Part shown: positions 1 to 25,168 of the stretch, in pieces | Numbering within the stretch: position 1 is the stretch's first letter | How the letters are laid out: every line of letters starts with the position of its first letter | Assembly (NCBI GenBank): GCA_963693365.1 | Contig: CAVNZM010000008.1 | Span: 3,286,001-3,350,000, forward strand | Direction: 5' to 3' | Length of the DNA: 64,000 bases | DNA from: Amoebidium appalachense | Taxonomy: Eukaryota; Ichthyosporea | Program-made: the position numbers and the translations under genes | Notes under the pieces: generated by a model | The model's input: the letters and a program-made list of their open reading frames with translations, nothing else | Database searches by the model: none | Told to the model about the DNA's origin: nothing

Positions 1-2051
<2,051 letters not shown>

Positions 2052-3264
2052 TCAGACAGTTTCTATCCCGTGTTGTGTGCGCATATGCCTCTTAGCATCA
2101 CTGCTTTTAGCAAACGACCACGTGCAATCAGAATATTCACACTTGTACGGTTTTTCTCTCGTGTGTGTGCGCATATGCGCTGTAAGGTTTGATTTCCGTG
2201 AAAACCGTTTAGTGCATCCAGGGTATGTGCAAGGGTGTGGCTGCTCCCCCGTGTGTGTGAGCATATGATCAGCAAGGGCATTTGTTTGGACAAACCTGCT
2301 TGAACAGCCGGGGTATTCACATAGGTAGGGTCTCTCTCCCGTATGTGTACGCATATGCTTATGAAGACTACCATTAAGTGCAAACCTCCTTGAGCAGCCG
2401 GGGATTTCACATATATAAGGCCTCTCCCCCGTGTGTGTGCGTCTATGTTCGCTCAGGCTATAACTAGTGGGAAAGGCAAGTCCACAACCAGAGTAGGGGC
2501 ACGGATAAGGCCTCTCCCCTGTGTGTGTGAGCAGGTGTCTGGTTAACTGGGATTTTTGTGCAAATGACCAGCTGCAACCGTTATTTGGACACTTGTGCTG
2601 TCTCTCCCCCGTGTGTGTATAGATGTGCCTTTTTAGTGAGCTTGGGTTGGCAAACCGTTTGCCGCAACCCTCGTGTTCACAAACATAGGGCCTCCCTCCT
2701 GTGTGTGCGCGCACATGACTTCTCAGATGAGAGCTTTGCCCAAACCGTGCACCACAGCCAAGGGCACACATATAGCCTCTCTCCCGTATGTGTCCGAAGA
2801 TGTCTAACCATGCTGCCGCTCTTGTGAGTGGCGTATCCACAGTACTTGCACGCCAGAACACGCCGTGTCTTCTCTTCCCCGTCCATATCCATCACCTCCC
2901 TTCCCTCTTCATCTTCGTTGCTCTCTCGCCTCACCCCCGCCTCTTCCTCCACCCCCGCCTCTTCCTCCACACCCGCCTCTTCTTTCACACCCTCCCCTTC
3001 CTCCATCCCCGCCTCTTCCTCCATCCCCGCCCCTTCCTCCACCCCCGCCTCTTCCTCCTCACCCGCCTCTTCCTCCATACCCGCCCCTTCCTCCACACCC
3101 GCCTCTTCCGCCATCTCCGCCTCTTCCTCCGCCCCCGCCTCTTCCTCCATCCCCGCCTCTTCCTTAACACGTGTCTCTTCCTTCACCACCACCTCGCCCC
3201 TCGCCTGTACCCATGCCTGCCAGCTGCGCGTGATCGACCTCGTTTGAGTAGTCGGAGGGGTCAT
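2052..3264 (-). pseudogene. C2H2 zinc-finger protein, frame broken between fingers 1 and 2
   Basis: A probable nuclear DNA-binding protein. From the ATG at 3264 it begins with a short basic stretch, then an acidic Glu/Ala/Gly repeat region encoded by an 18-bp minisatellite (about 2930-3180), then finger 1 (CKYCGY...HLRTH). A shift of one frame near 2770-2790 leads into eight more fingers in a second frame ending at 2052. Most are C-X4-C...H-X3-H with canonical HTGERP-type linkers, and the last is H-X4-H. The nine fingers look otherwise intact. Nine fingers recall TFIIIA, but the canonical linkers are shared by many families, so I give no symbol. The break may be a one-base assembly error or a real mutation. 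No intron with plausible splice sites is needed to explain it. Tandem fingers are known to bind DNA; the target is unknown. Confidence 0.7.
2930..3180 (-). repeat. 18-bp coding minisatellite (acidic repeat)
   Basis: Imperfect tandem units of about 18 bp (plus-strand form CCGCCTCTTCCTCCACCC) code, on the minus strand, for EEEAGV/EEGAGM-type hexapeptides in the N-terminal half of the zinc-finger protein. The unit is a multiple of three, so copy-number change would keep the frame. Confidence 0.75.
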
Positions 3265-6398
<3,134 letters not shown>

Positions 6399-7337
6399 CT
6401 AATCAATGACAACAACATCTCCAGGCATCCCTGATTGTTGAGCACAAGCGATCGTTGACGCAATCGGTTGATCGGCATCTGAATGATCATCAGAAGCAGA
6501 TTGGCCGCCGTGTTGAAATTCCCCCGTCCCCAAATTTATGTTTGGTTTAGGACACAGAGGTGGGCGCCAGGAGGGCGGCTTGGGAGAGGGTTCCTTTGGT
6601 GGACCGTACGGGCAAGTGTAATTTGCGATAGCATGGACCTGCACCATCGCCAACATTGCCTGTGCCGGTTGGACCATCCTCGGCGCCACCATAGCGTAGT
6701 ACTGCAAGGAAATCGCACTTTCAAACATTGCCGATTTAAGTTCCCAGGCTACCCTTTCCAACTTCTCGACGTTTTCCTTCGCCTGTAGCGCCTCCATAGT
6801 TTTCATTGCCGCCCTCTGTTCTAGCGCCTTCCGCTCCCTCTTTCTTCGCAACCGCGCACGTGCCGAATGTTCGCGGCACCGCGCCAGAGCCTCTGCGTCC
6901 CGTCTCCTCTTTCTCTTTGGCTTTACTTTGCGTGGCGGCTCGTTTTGTTGCGGTTCGGGCAGCGTGGATTGAAGAGCCTCCGTCACCTGCGGATCGGATT
7001 GTATTTGCTGATGGTTGGTTGGTGTTTCGTGCTCGGCTAGCGGCCACTCATACTCGCTCGAACTTGCCCCTCGTGGTGTGGTGGCGCTCGCTGGGGACAT
7101 GACAAATGGTGTTGGTGTTCCGCAGGACGAAAACATATCCATTTGTAGATATTCCATGCCTTGCATATCATCCCCGGAGTCGGACTGAACTAAATGCCTG
7201 TCATCTTGATATGAATATTCGTGTGGAAAATCATCGTATATCTCGTTGCTGCCAGCGGAGAATGGGTCAGCCTCCGAGGGTGTGGCAGGCATGTTGTCTT
7301 CCCACCAGGGGGCACCTAATGCTGGGAGAGAGGCCAT
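6399..7337 (-). CDS. bZIP-like transcription factor, single exon
   Basis: 312 residues from the ATG at 7337. The N-terminal third is acidic and rich in Ser, Pro and Asp, as in activation domains. A basic block (KPKRKRRRD) follows near residue 140, then a bZIP-like basic region (CREHSARARLRRKRE) and a helix that can form a short leucine zipper or coiled coil (residues about 170-205). The C-terminal part is Pro-rich, then acidic. Known bZIPs usually have Asn at the start of the basic signature (N-x7-R/K). Here Cys-Arg-Glu-His replaces it, a form I associate with protist-type bZIPs, so the family call is an inference. The poly-G/(GT)n tract starting about 95 bp upstream (7432-7490) lies where a promoter or 5'UTR would be. 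Confidence 0.6.
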   Translation of the reverse strand: MASLPALGAPWWEDNMPATPSEADPFSAGSNEIYDDFPHEYSYQDDRHLVQSDSGDDMQGMEYLQMDMFSSCGTPTPFVMSPASATTPRGASSSEYEWPLAEHETPTNHQQIQSDPQVTEALQSTLPEPQQNEPPRKVKPKRKRRRDAEALARCREHSARARLRRKRERKALEQRAAMKTMEALQAKENVEKLERVAWELKSAMFESAISLQYYAMVAPRMVQPAQAMLAMVQVHAIANYTCPYGPPKEPSPKPPSWRPPLCPKPNINLGTGEFQHGGQSASDDHSDADQPIASTIACAQQSGMPGDVVVID

Positions 7338-7440
7338 TTTTTTTGGCTTTGCTGTGAAGACAGTGAAATGTTTCCAAAATCAATGTGTGTTTGTGGTATT
7401 GGTGTGCGCTTTGCGGTGCGGTTCACTCGCTGGTGTGTGT

Positions 7441-7490
<50 letters not shown>

Positions 7491-8970
7491 CTAAGTAAAA
7501 TGAGATGTGTGTGGGCGTAGCCTGTCCTGTGGGCCTCAGCAATCGAAACGGAGAAGTGGTGTGCTTGTTAGAGAGCTAAAAGATGTTTGACAAGGGAGGA
7601 ACACCGAAAGTATGTGCATATTTATACCACGAATTAAAACTGCATGAGTGTGTATACACGTGTATGCACATACACGTGGTTAACAACGTTACTACCGGGT
7701 ACAAAGATGACTCATCCGGCTATTGAAGAGCTGATACACTACGGTCGCTGTTCATAAACAACGCTGCACCTGGCTAAGTGATCATCACCCTATGTTGGTA
7801 AACCTGACGAGAAAAGCTCGTGCAAGCGTCTTTATACGCACACAGCGAACTGTCTGGAAGACTGCGGAATCGAAGGGCCTGGAAGGTCATGGAAGGTTTG
7901 GCCAGGGGGACCAATCGGCATTTAGATGCGCTTGTCGAGTCAGGAACCAATCAAAGCGGACGGGGTCATCGAAACTTCTAGAAGCCCTCCGTCATTAGTC
8001 TAGCATGTGATTTCAGTAAAATGACTAACGTATAATATTTTGGGGCCCGGCTTTGACATTCCGGGTTTATGAGAGTGTTTCACTGTAGACTACCGTCGTG
8101 ATTGAGCGCGGAGGCTCCGCCCACATGTAGGCTGATACCCGAGCATTTGACAATCGTAGGCTTTAGAATGCAAAACAATCAGTTAACAAATGCATATTTC
8201 ATTATTATTTTACAGATTTACTTTGTTACGTGGTTTGACACATGTTTGCAAACTTTGCATGAGCTCTTCAGGTGTGATCTGTAAGCTATTCTTAATTAGT
8301 AAGTGACTCAAGGTAGCCTGAGGTGCGTGATCGCGATCGCTCTCCCTCTACTACGATTATTCATACACCCCACCCAAAATATATCAAGTGTTTATTTGTA
8401 GTGTGCAAAACTATTGAATACCTGTTAAACTGCTCTTTGTAGTTAGTTTACTACAATATATTTAATGTTTTACTTAATATACAGTTATATATGTGGCCTT
8501 AAAGGGCCAACAAGACCTCCCTCAGCGTTGGTTTGATAATTATTTTAGGCGCATAAATCGTGGCCCCCTTCGGAATGCAACTGAATCAGTTCGTAGCCAA
8601 TCAAGCGTTTTGTGATCACTTAACCTCGCAATTCCCATTGGTAGAATTCACATTACCCAATCACTATGCCCTCCACCTTGAACTGATTGCTTTTTCTCCG
8701 GGGCTTCAAAATGTTTCAATGCAAGAGGGTTCGAAAAAGCATCGAAGGTGCTGGAAGCCGAAGCCTCTGGACTCCTGGAGTGGCTTTTTGCAAAGGCTTT
8801 GTAAAGGCTTTCTTTTGGATTTGTTTACTTTTTCGCTTTGTTTCGAGAAAAACTACAAAGATCTCCCGAGTTTTTTAGGCTTTATTCTGTAGCCCACAGA
8901 ACTCTAGTAAGCTCAACTGCAACTTTTCATAGTAAACAGAGTCATCGAGAAAAAAAGTCATTTCCACACC
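7338..8970. other. Intergenic DNA between bZIP and reductase genes
   Basis: The two flanking genes are divergent, so this 1.6 kb should hold both promoters. It contains (GT)n running into poly-G at 7432-7490, then sequence of ordinary complexity. The open frames at 7792-7998 and 8560-8892 have no recognisable domain. I could not pick out a convincing TATA box or other site. Confidence 0.5.
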
Positions 8971-17356
<8,386 letters not shown>

Positions 17357-17494
17357 CACACTCTCTCGCACTCACTCCCGGATCGAGCACACAGTGACGT
17401 GATTACACAGTACACTAGTTACTGTGACAGTAAACCTTGAAGCGTGAAAGAGCCTCGAGCTCAGCCTCGAGCTCGATGAGAGACTAGGCCCGAT

Positions 17495-17567
<73 letters not shown>

Positions 17568-17589
17568 GACTCGGAGAAAGAGATAGAGA

Positions 17590-17623
<34 letters not shown>

Positions 17624-17900
17624 GAGGGAGAGGGAGAGAGAGAGAGAGAGAGCCTTGGACAGTGAGAGAGCCTGAAAGAGAGTCGAGAGAGAGAGTGTGT
17701 GTGTGTGAATGTGTGTGCCATCAAGAGAGAGAGAGAAAGAGAGAGAGAGACGGGACACTGTGGGGGAGAGAGAGAGACCGGGGAGACAGAGAGAGAGAGA
17801 AAGCCCGGCGAGAAACTCAGAAGGGAGGGCAGGGGGGGGGGGGGGGGGGGGGGGGGGGGGAAGGAGAGGGATAGGGATGGGCCAGGGCCAGAGATATTAT
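17357..17900 (+). repeat. Segmental duplication, copy 1
   Basis: Begins around the ACTCACTCCCGGATCGAGC segment, runs through a (GT)n array, poly-G and GA-rich DNA, and ends with GGGCCAGGGCCAGAGATAT. The same unique landmarks (GAGCCTCGAGCTC, GTCCGACTCGGAGA, GCCTTGGACAGTGAGAGAGC, CGGGACACTGTGGGGGAG, AAGCCCGGCGAGA) recur in the same order at 19461-20345. Confidence 0.85.
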
Positions 17901-18540
17901 CTAAACTAAAAAGACGTCTCGAACGAGAGTCCTTCAACCGGGCGTCACCGGTTTTCCTAATTTCTGTTAATCAAAGCCAATCACAATTAAACGGGAAAAT
18001 CAAAACAGTGTTCAAAACACCCCGGGAAATCACGCGCGCGAAAAAAAAATAATAAAAAAAATAATAACGCGCACGCGGCGTTTTTTTTTTTCGTAGGCCA
18101 TGATGCTTGAAGGAATCCCAAATGCGCACTTCTCTGTCATCGACACACGGCCATCTTTGCTGTTCAAGATGCCCGTGCTTCGACGGCTGTATGTGGGTCT
18201 ATAGGGCGCGTTTGTACGCGTAGCCTGGCACGTTACATGTGATGTACGTGTGCAACCACAGATAATCGGGCAGTACCAGTAACATTGTATCTTCTTTTAA
18301 TCAAAAACCCACCCCAAAAACCACAACACTCCACGAGTCTACATCCTCTTATCCTTCCTTTCATCTCCTGCTACGCTCCACTTCGTCTATTCCTGTTTTT
18401 GAAATTCGTGTACATCATCACCATTTCTAACCTAACTTGCATCCTGGTCCCCGAAATGTGCCCCAAGTAGATAGTTTGTGAGACGATCTCTTGGCTGCTA
18501 CTCCAATACAAACGCACCCAGCATGCGTTCCCTTTACCAA

Positions 18541-18570
18541 AGCTTTCTGTGTGCCTGCGGGGTGGGGGGT

Positions 18571-18603
<33 letters not shown>

Positions 18604-18725
18604 AGGGGGGGGGGGAGGGGTTGGGAAGCTGCAGAGTGATGGTCGCTGCATCTGCCACCTGAAGGGCTGGGGGGCCGGGGGGGGGGGGGGGGGGGGGGTG
18701 GAGGGGAGGATGGGTGGGGCCGGGG

Positions 18726-18759
<34 letters not shown>

Positions 18760-18860
18760 CTCTTTCTGTGTGCCTGCTGCCTGGTTGTGTGTGTACGAGC
18801 GTGTGAGGCTGCTGCAGCAGAGTGGTGATCGCTGCATCTGCCATCTGAAGGGGGGGCAAG
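18541..18860 (+). repeat. Two-copy tandem duplication around poly-G
   Basis: The block CTTTCTGTGTGCCTGC ... GCTGCAGAGTGATGGTCGCTGCATCTGCCACCTGAAGG occurs twice (about 18541-18670 and 18771-18855) with poly-G of different lengths between and after the copies. Confidence 0.75.
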
Positions 18861-18887
18861 AAGGGGGAGGGGGGGATCACAGGGGGG

Positions 18888-18922
<35 letters not shown>

Positions 18923-19460
18923 GGGAGGAGGACTCCGAGGAGACATTGGGCTGCAGCACCAAACACCCGGTGGCAGTGCACCGGTACCATGGTCAGTCAA
19001 CAACAACCTGTTTCCCTTTGGGTTGTGCCAATAAACGGTCCGTTGCAACGTGTCCAAGGCTTCAAAACATCCTTGAGAAGCTTTGTGTGGGCGTGTGAAT
19101 GTTGTCTTTCCTGGAAATTTTTGTCCGGGGGCAAGGGGGGAAGGGGGGGGGGGGGGGGGGGGGGATGGTGAAACCCCATATCATGTACAGTAAGTCTAGA
19201 ACATTCGAATTCACACAGTGTGATAACTTCCCTTCCAATTGACGCCTGCCAGCAGCAAGCACACACACTTCCGCTTTCCTTATGACCTGGACTGCCCGCT
19301 ACCCAGACCTACTTGTATATGCATAGAGAGAGAGATAGAGAAGACAGAGAGAGAGAGGAGAGAGGGAGATTAGTGCAGAGAGAGCCACACACATACACAC
19401 ACCACACATGATACACACACATACACACACCGCGTGCACACACACACACTGTGACACACA

Positions 19461-20345
<885 letters not shown>

Positions 20346-22006
20346 TATATGCATAGAGAGAGAAATAGAGAAGAAACCCAGGCCATTTTGAAAAGATAAA
20401 ATCTGGGAGCTCATCACGCGGGCGTCGCGATCGATGCGCGCCGATCAAATCTGGGATGCATATGTGCCAAAATGCACCAGATTTGATCATCTGTGCTACC
20501 GTCGGCGGTGCGGTGCCATCCAGATTTGATCGTAACACCGCATCCTGGTCATAGCACGATGCCCACTGGTTGCACGCGACAAAATCTGGCATGATTCGGC
20601 CCCGATCGGATTGGCTAGCAGCGATCCCAAAAAGGCAAGTTTTATCGATAATTACGATTGGCGGCTTCCTTGCAGTAGAAATGTCGTAACACTAACTATA
20701 TATGGGTTTTCAATTAACCAATCACATGCGGCAGATATCAAGGTACTGATGCGGGACAATGATATATTTGGTAAATACTCATTTTATCCACCAATCGGAA
20801 GAAGATGGTGTGATGATTGTGACGTAGATATACATCGAGCCACCCCAGACACGGAAGCTCCCCAATTCAATAAATATCACGATGTAAATGGGGCTTCCGG
20901 GACCTGGCGTCCTCAGTCTTTTCCTTGTCCAAAACATAAGTCTTGTCTACGAACGCTGTGACCATCCGTTCCCCATCCGACTTTCATCCGTGTTCAAATT
21001 CATATTCCCATCACATTTCGATGTCGCATGGTAGCAGAAAAGGAAGGTCTCACTCGGGGGTAACCAGGTAAACACACTTCCACACGCGGGTTCTGCTAGC
21101 ATGCTACGATAGCTCATTTTTACGGACGGATGGTCACAGCTGTCCACGGATAACTACGGATACACGAGGATGCATTTGCTTACTTATTTGGACGTCGCCC
21201 CGCAATGAGGCCATTTTTTTGCAACAGCCATGTCATTTTTTATATTGTAGCACACACAACTCGGTTTTCGCACCAGCCCATTTCTCATGAGCGCATCATC
21301 TTTTCCCATTTTCCACACACGACCACACAGTGATCGGCAAGTTTTGGTCCTGATACTTTGTGCGTATAAGCAAAGCACGAGAAACACCACCCCCGTGTGC
21401 TGCTAATCCCGCATAATGCGTGCCGGCCAGACACTAAGCCCAGCACACGTTTGCCGGAGGGTGTGAGTCTCGGACTTAAAGTTTGCTTGTGCCCACACGG
21501 TGGTTAAGATCACTACCTGACAATCACTAGAGTCGTGTGTTTTCCTTCAGTCTGAACAGCCGTCGTTTGCGCAAACTACGTGTATATACCCAATCACGAT
21601 ATATTTCAACATGTACATCCGGAAGATCTATGTCTGCTTCTCGCTCTTGCTCGCCTCTGCTTACATGTTTTGCTTTGGTCACGTTGTGTACCCACGTGAG
21701 GTCATCCTCAGAGGCACTGCAGCCCGCCCACGTGTGGTTAGCCTAGGATGGCTTGGAGGTTTGCCTGTCCCTGACATACACTGTGACGCCCCCGGGCCCT
21801 ACCCCTAGTATGCATCCACATGCTTATATGTTTTTGGCACCCACGTACTAGTAGCCTTATCCATGTATGAGGACACACACTATCCTTCTCTTGTGCGCTT
21901 AACATGTGACGTAGATATACATCGAGTCACGGTGTCGTATCCTAACGTGCGTGTACTAAGAGACACGGCACTCTACTAAGTGTACCCACACGGGAAGGAA
22001 CGAACG
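20346..22006. other. Gene-free DNA with a 26-bp direct repeat
   Basis: The sequence is of ordinary complexity and shows no recognisable gene. Between 20400 and 20600 the phrase AAATCTGG/CAGATTTGAT recurs at least six times in both orientations, giving a cluster of short inverted repeats. A 26-bp sequence starting TGTGACGTAGATATACATCG occurs at 20818-20843 and 21905-21930 with one mismatch. Confidence 0.55.
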
Positions 22007-23162
22007 TGTACAGAAAAACGGTAAAGTTTATTTAGACCAGGCTCCGACGGGCAAAACTGAGATCCAAACGGAATCCAGCTAAGTCACAACTGAGGCAATC
22101 AAGGCCGTGCCCTACAAGATCATCATCACCTGGCCCCCTACGATGCCACATTCCATACATTTCGATCTAACTCTATCGTGCGCCTGCACGGGCTAAGTCG
22201 ATCGGCTCACACTAATATATAAATATCTAAGTCTCACCCCTCTCCCTTCCCCTAGTGGCACCGCAGAGTCTAATTATACATTTCATACTATTCCCCCCCC
22301 CCCCCCCGCCCCCCCCCCCCCTCCCTCCTCTACTCCTTCCTATACACCGAAATATATAAATACGTTTGGCAGCATACACTATCAAAACTTGCCAATATTT
22401 ACAAAGGGCTTCTGCCCGAACTTATCACATTCCAAAGTCCTCCTATGATCTATCCTACACACTAATTAGAATTCTATTGGTTGGCTGCCCCGGCTGACGT
22501 GGTCCTGCCCTGCGCCGGCAGAGGCAAGATGCTCGCAGCTGTACAGCTATCTTGAGGCCCCGGACTTGATCTTGATGATCTGTGGACCCGGGCCACCCCT
22601 CCCCCCCTCCCCCCCCCCCCCCCCCCCCCCCCCCGATCTCGATCGTAGACTTAGGCTGATCTGCTGAGACGGATTAGTATATTGTAAACAGTTGGACTAG
22701 TTAGGATAAGGCAGAGTACAACTGAATCAAAATAAAGACAGAGAACGGGTAGAAAGGCACACGCGGCCAGGTTGCTTTTACTATGGGCCGACTCAGTCTG
22801 TCTCAGACTTCACTGATGTGATCCCCGTACTGGGACGGCTTTGTTATATAGCCCCCAGGTTTCGGATCAAGGCCCAGGATTGGTTCATCCGCGGCCAGCG
22901 CGGGTGGCAACATGCCATTCGTGATTCTGGTGCGGTCCGAGCCAGTCAGACCTTTGTCCTATTTATGCAAACCTCTTATTGGTTCACTTCGTTTATGTGG
23001 TATGCAGCGGAAGAACCATATATGGTTCAATTCTTAGGTCAGAGTGAGTCCTATTGGTGCGGACATAATATTTATGTGATATTCATGACAAAGCACGAAT
23101 CGTGTGCTAGTAGATCACATTCTTTAGTAAACATGTACAGTTCATGTGTACAGTTGTTTACA
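22007..23162 (-). mobile_element. Isolated LTR of a retrotransposon (minus strand)
   Basis: Read on the minus strand, a G-rich polypurine tract (opposite 23163-23172) is followed by TGTAAACAACTGTACAC, and the segment ends ...TTTCTGTACA at 22007, giving TG...CA ends about 1,156 bp apart. Inside are a TATA-like box (TATATAAC, opposite about 22844-22851) and AATAAA shortly before the end, as expected for an LTR's U3 and R-U5. No second copy or internal coding region is present, so it is a 3' LTR remnant or near-solo LTR. It is not related to the gypsy LTRs at 35829 and 42905. Two poly-C runs lie inside it. Confidence 0.45.
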
Positions 23163-24505
23163 CTCCCCCCCTTGTCGGGAGCCTGGTGGTGTCGTTAGAC
23201 AAGCAAACCACCAGGCTGAGAGGCGATAAACAACCTTCAGCGAGAATTCTTGTGTGTGCCGAGCTGCTGGACAGAACAGAGCAAGGACGGTGGAATAGAG
23301 TTGTGCACGTCTATGAGCACTTCTTCATTTGCCAAAACACAAATTCATGCAGCATTCTTCTGTGTTTTCATTTTCGTGGCGAAGATTGTTGCAGAGTGTG
23401 CGTGCGAATTGTTCGCTTCGTCTCTGTGCTTGGCTTTTTCTGTAGAAGTAATATTTTCCTTTTTTAGGTGTTTTTCCTTTTTAGGAAACTCCCGCAGATT
23501 CGTTTTCAATTGCGAGTAATTTAGTTGTGTGGATGAATGATCATACCAAACATTCGATAATGAATATAACTCAAGCCTTAGGTCATTTCGTAGCTCAGGT
23601 AGTGGTGGATAGCTTCAAGGCTTAGCCACTGCTCCTTATCCCGGTTCTACCTTAAGATTATAAAGCGAGTCGCCATGGCCAGAAAAGCCACTTCTTTCAT
23701 GAACAAATAGCACTTCTTTCCTTTCAGCTTTAACCCTGCATCATCGGAGCTGGGAAAAGCATGAATAAAAATGCCCAAGTGCTCTTCGTTGGGCGACATA
23801 AAGAAATATATCAGCCCGTCAGAATTCGAACCAGTAAAAACCCGGTTCATAATTCATAAGAAGAGGGTAGGCAAAGCAAACCTTCTTCAGAAAACACATG
23901 CTTCCATTCGTGAGCAGTTTTCGTATCCCATTTGCCAGCCATTTTCGTTGAGCAGGGTGATTCCAGGCATAATACATTCTTCTGGAGGCTTGGCCTAAAA
24001 AGAAAAGTCGTCACAGTCGCCCTTTCTTTTGTAAGCAACTTCGTGAGCGCGCTTCGTGTTTTCATGTCCTCCAGTGCAGGTCTGGATGGTGCCCCATCCT
24101 CTGCTTCATTTGTAGGTGGCCCTACTGTTGGTTCTGTTCGTTGTGTGGAAAACCAAAACCATTCGTGTTCGTGGAACTGCTTTGTGCTGTGCTTTCTTTC
24201 GTGTTGGTGTTCATGAAGTTACCCCGTTCACACACCCTACTTCTTACATACATTAGATGTAAGTAGCTGCCTGGTGAGTGTGTGGTTCGTGTTCGTGGCA
24301 TTCTTCTGTTCCTTCGTGAGAAGAATATTCGTTTTAGCAGAGGTGCCCAATAAGGCAGCTTGTGGGGTTGTCTCCCGCATGTGCCCATTGGTGGGGTATG
24401 CACGTGCTAAATTGTTACAGTGTCATCATATTGCAAGGGAATAACATGGTCACCTCTGTACCAGGGCCTAGTAGGTACACATGATGGTCCGATGTGTTAC
24501 TACAT
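23163..24505. other. Host DNA left of the viral element
   Basis: It contains an 11-bp hairpin (AGCCTGGTGGT at 23180-23190 with ACCACCAGGCT at 23207-23217) beside the LTR polypurine tract, and a possible pol III A-box/B-box pair (TAGCTCAGGTAGTGG at 23591-23605, GGTTCTACC at 23643-23651) like a tRNA-derived SINE. I cannot fold a full tRNA there. Otherwise no gene is seen. Confidence 0.35.
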
Positions 24506-24578
24506 TAAGGGGCGCGGCACCCCACGTTAGTGACGTCACAAAGTGTGACGTCACTAACGCAGGGTGGCGCACCCCTTA
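24506..24578. repeat. 73-bp near-perfect palindrome with two TGACGTCA sites
   Basis: Two 35-bp arms match in inverted orientation with four mismatches and a 3-bp centre (AAG). Each arm ends in GTTAGTGACGTCACA, so each contains the CRE/bZIP-type palindrome TGACGTCA. It could form a cruciform or hairpin. It may be the edge of the viral element, a small MITE, or a regulatory site. Confidence 0.85.
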
Positions 24579-24671
24579 GGATATGGCAGATATGCATATG
24601 GGATATGGCGATATGCAGTATGATATGGGTGTATATTGTGATTAGGATATGGATATGGGTATGGATATGTA
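24579..24671 (+). repeat. GATATG-rich degenerate repeat
   Basis: The hexamer GATATG, often as GGATATGG, recurs at irregular spacing (GGATATGGCAGATATGCATATGG and similar) immediately after the palindrome, with no counterpart elsewhere in the window. Confidence 0.7.
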
Positions 24672-24832
24672 CAGGAGCACGTGCACACACTGTGTGTGTG
24701 TGCATAAACACGTGCAGAGCACGTGGATTTAATTAAAATATTAAAGGGAAAACGTGTCATGTGTGCGCGTGCACGCACGCGCACATGCGACACGTACACA
24801 GTTCTGAGATCAAAGGAATGCGACGGTGTGCA

Positions 24833-25042
24833 CAAGGCGGCCAATGAGAATTCGAATTCCGAATTCCTTGTACAAGGCGGCCAATAGTAATGCGGATGCA
24901 CAAGGCGGCCAATGATAATTCGGTTCCAAAAAGCCAGTTGCCGCACAAGGCGGCCAATGAACATTAAGATAGCACATTCCATTTCCAAGGCGGCCAATGA
25001 GCGCCCGGATCGGTCAACCTGGGTTTCCTATTGGCCGCCTTG
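24833..25042 (+). promoter_or_regulatory. Six CAAGGCGGCCAAT repeats upstream of the viral polymerase
   Basis: Five direct copies (24833-24845, 24873-24885, 24901-24913, 24946-24958, 24986-24998) and one inverted copy (25030-25042) of the 13-mer CAAGGCGGCCAAT, perfectly conserved while the spacers are unrelated. The last copy ends 126 bp before the polymerase ATG. Each holds a CCAAT box, so it could be an NF-Y-type promoter array, or an iteron-like replication or packaging site. Conservation against diverged spacers implies the 13-mer itself is the functional unit. Confidence 0.8.
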
Positions 25043-25168
25043 TGTAAACAATGGTGGCGCACTTACGCACGCACAGGATCATTATTTTGCGTTCTGTTTA
25101 TTGATGTTTTTGCTGCCGGCGCTGCCTGGCAATTACATTGTGGCTAAGATCTAAGATTACTGTTCAGG

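Noticed and set aside
23591-23651. tRNA gene
   Set aside because: A-box and B-box-like words exist, but acceptor and T stems do not pair; at most a decayed SINE.
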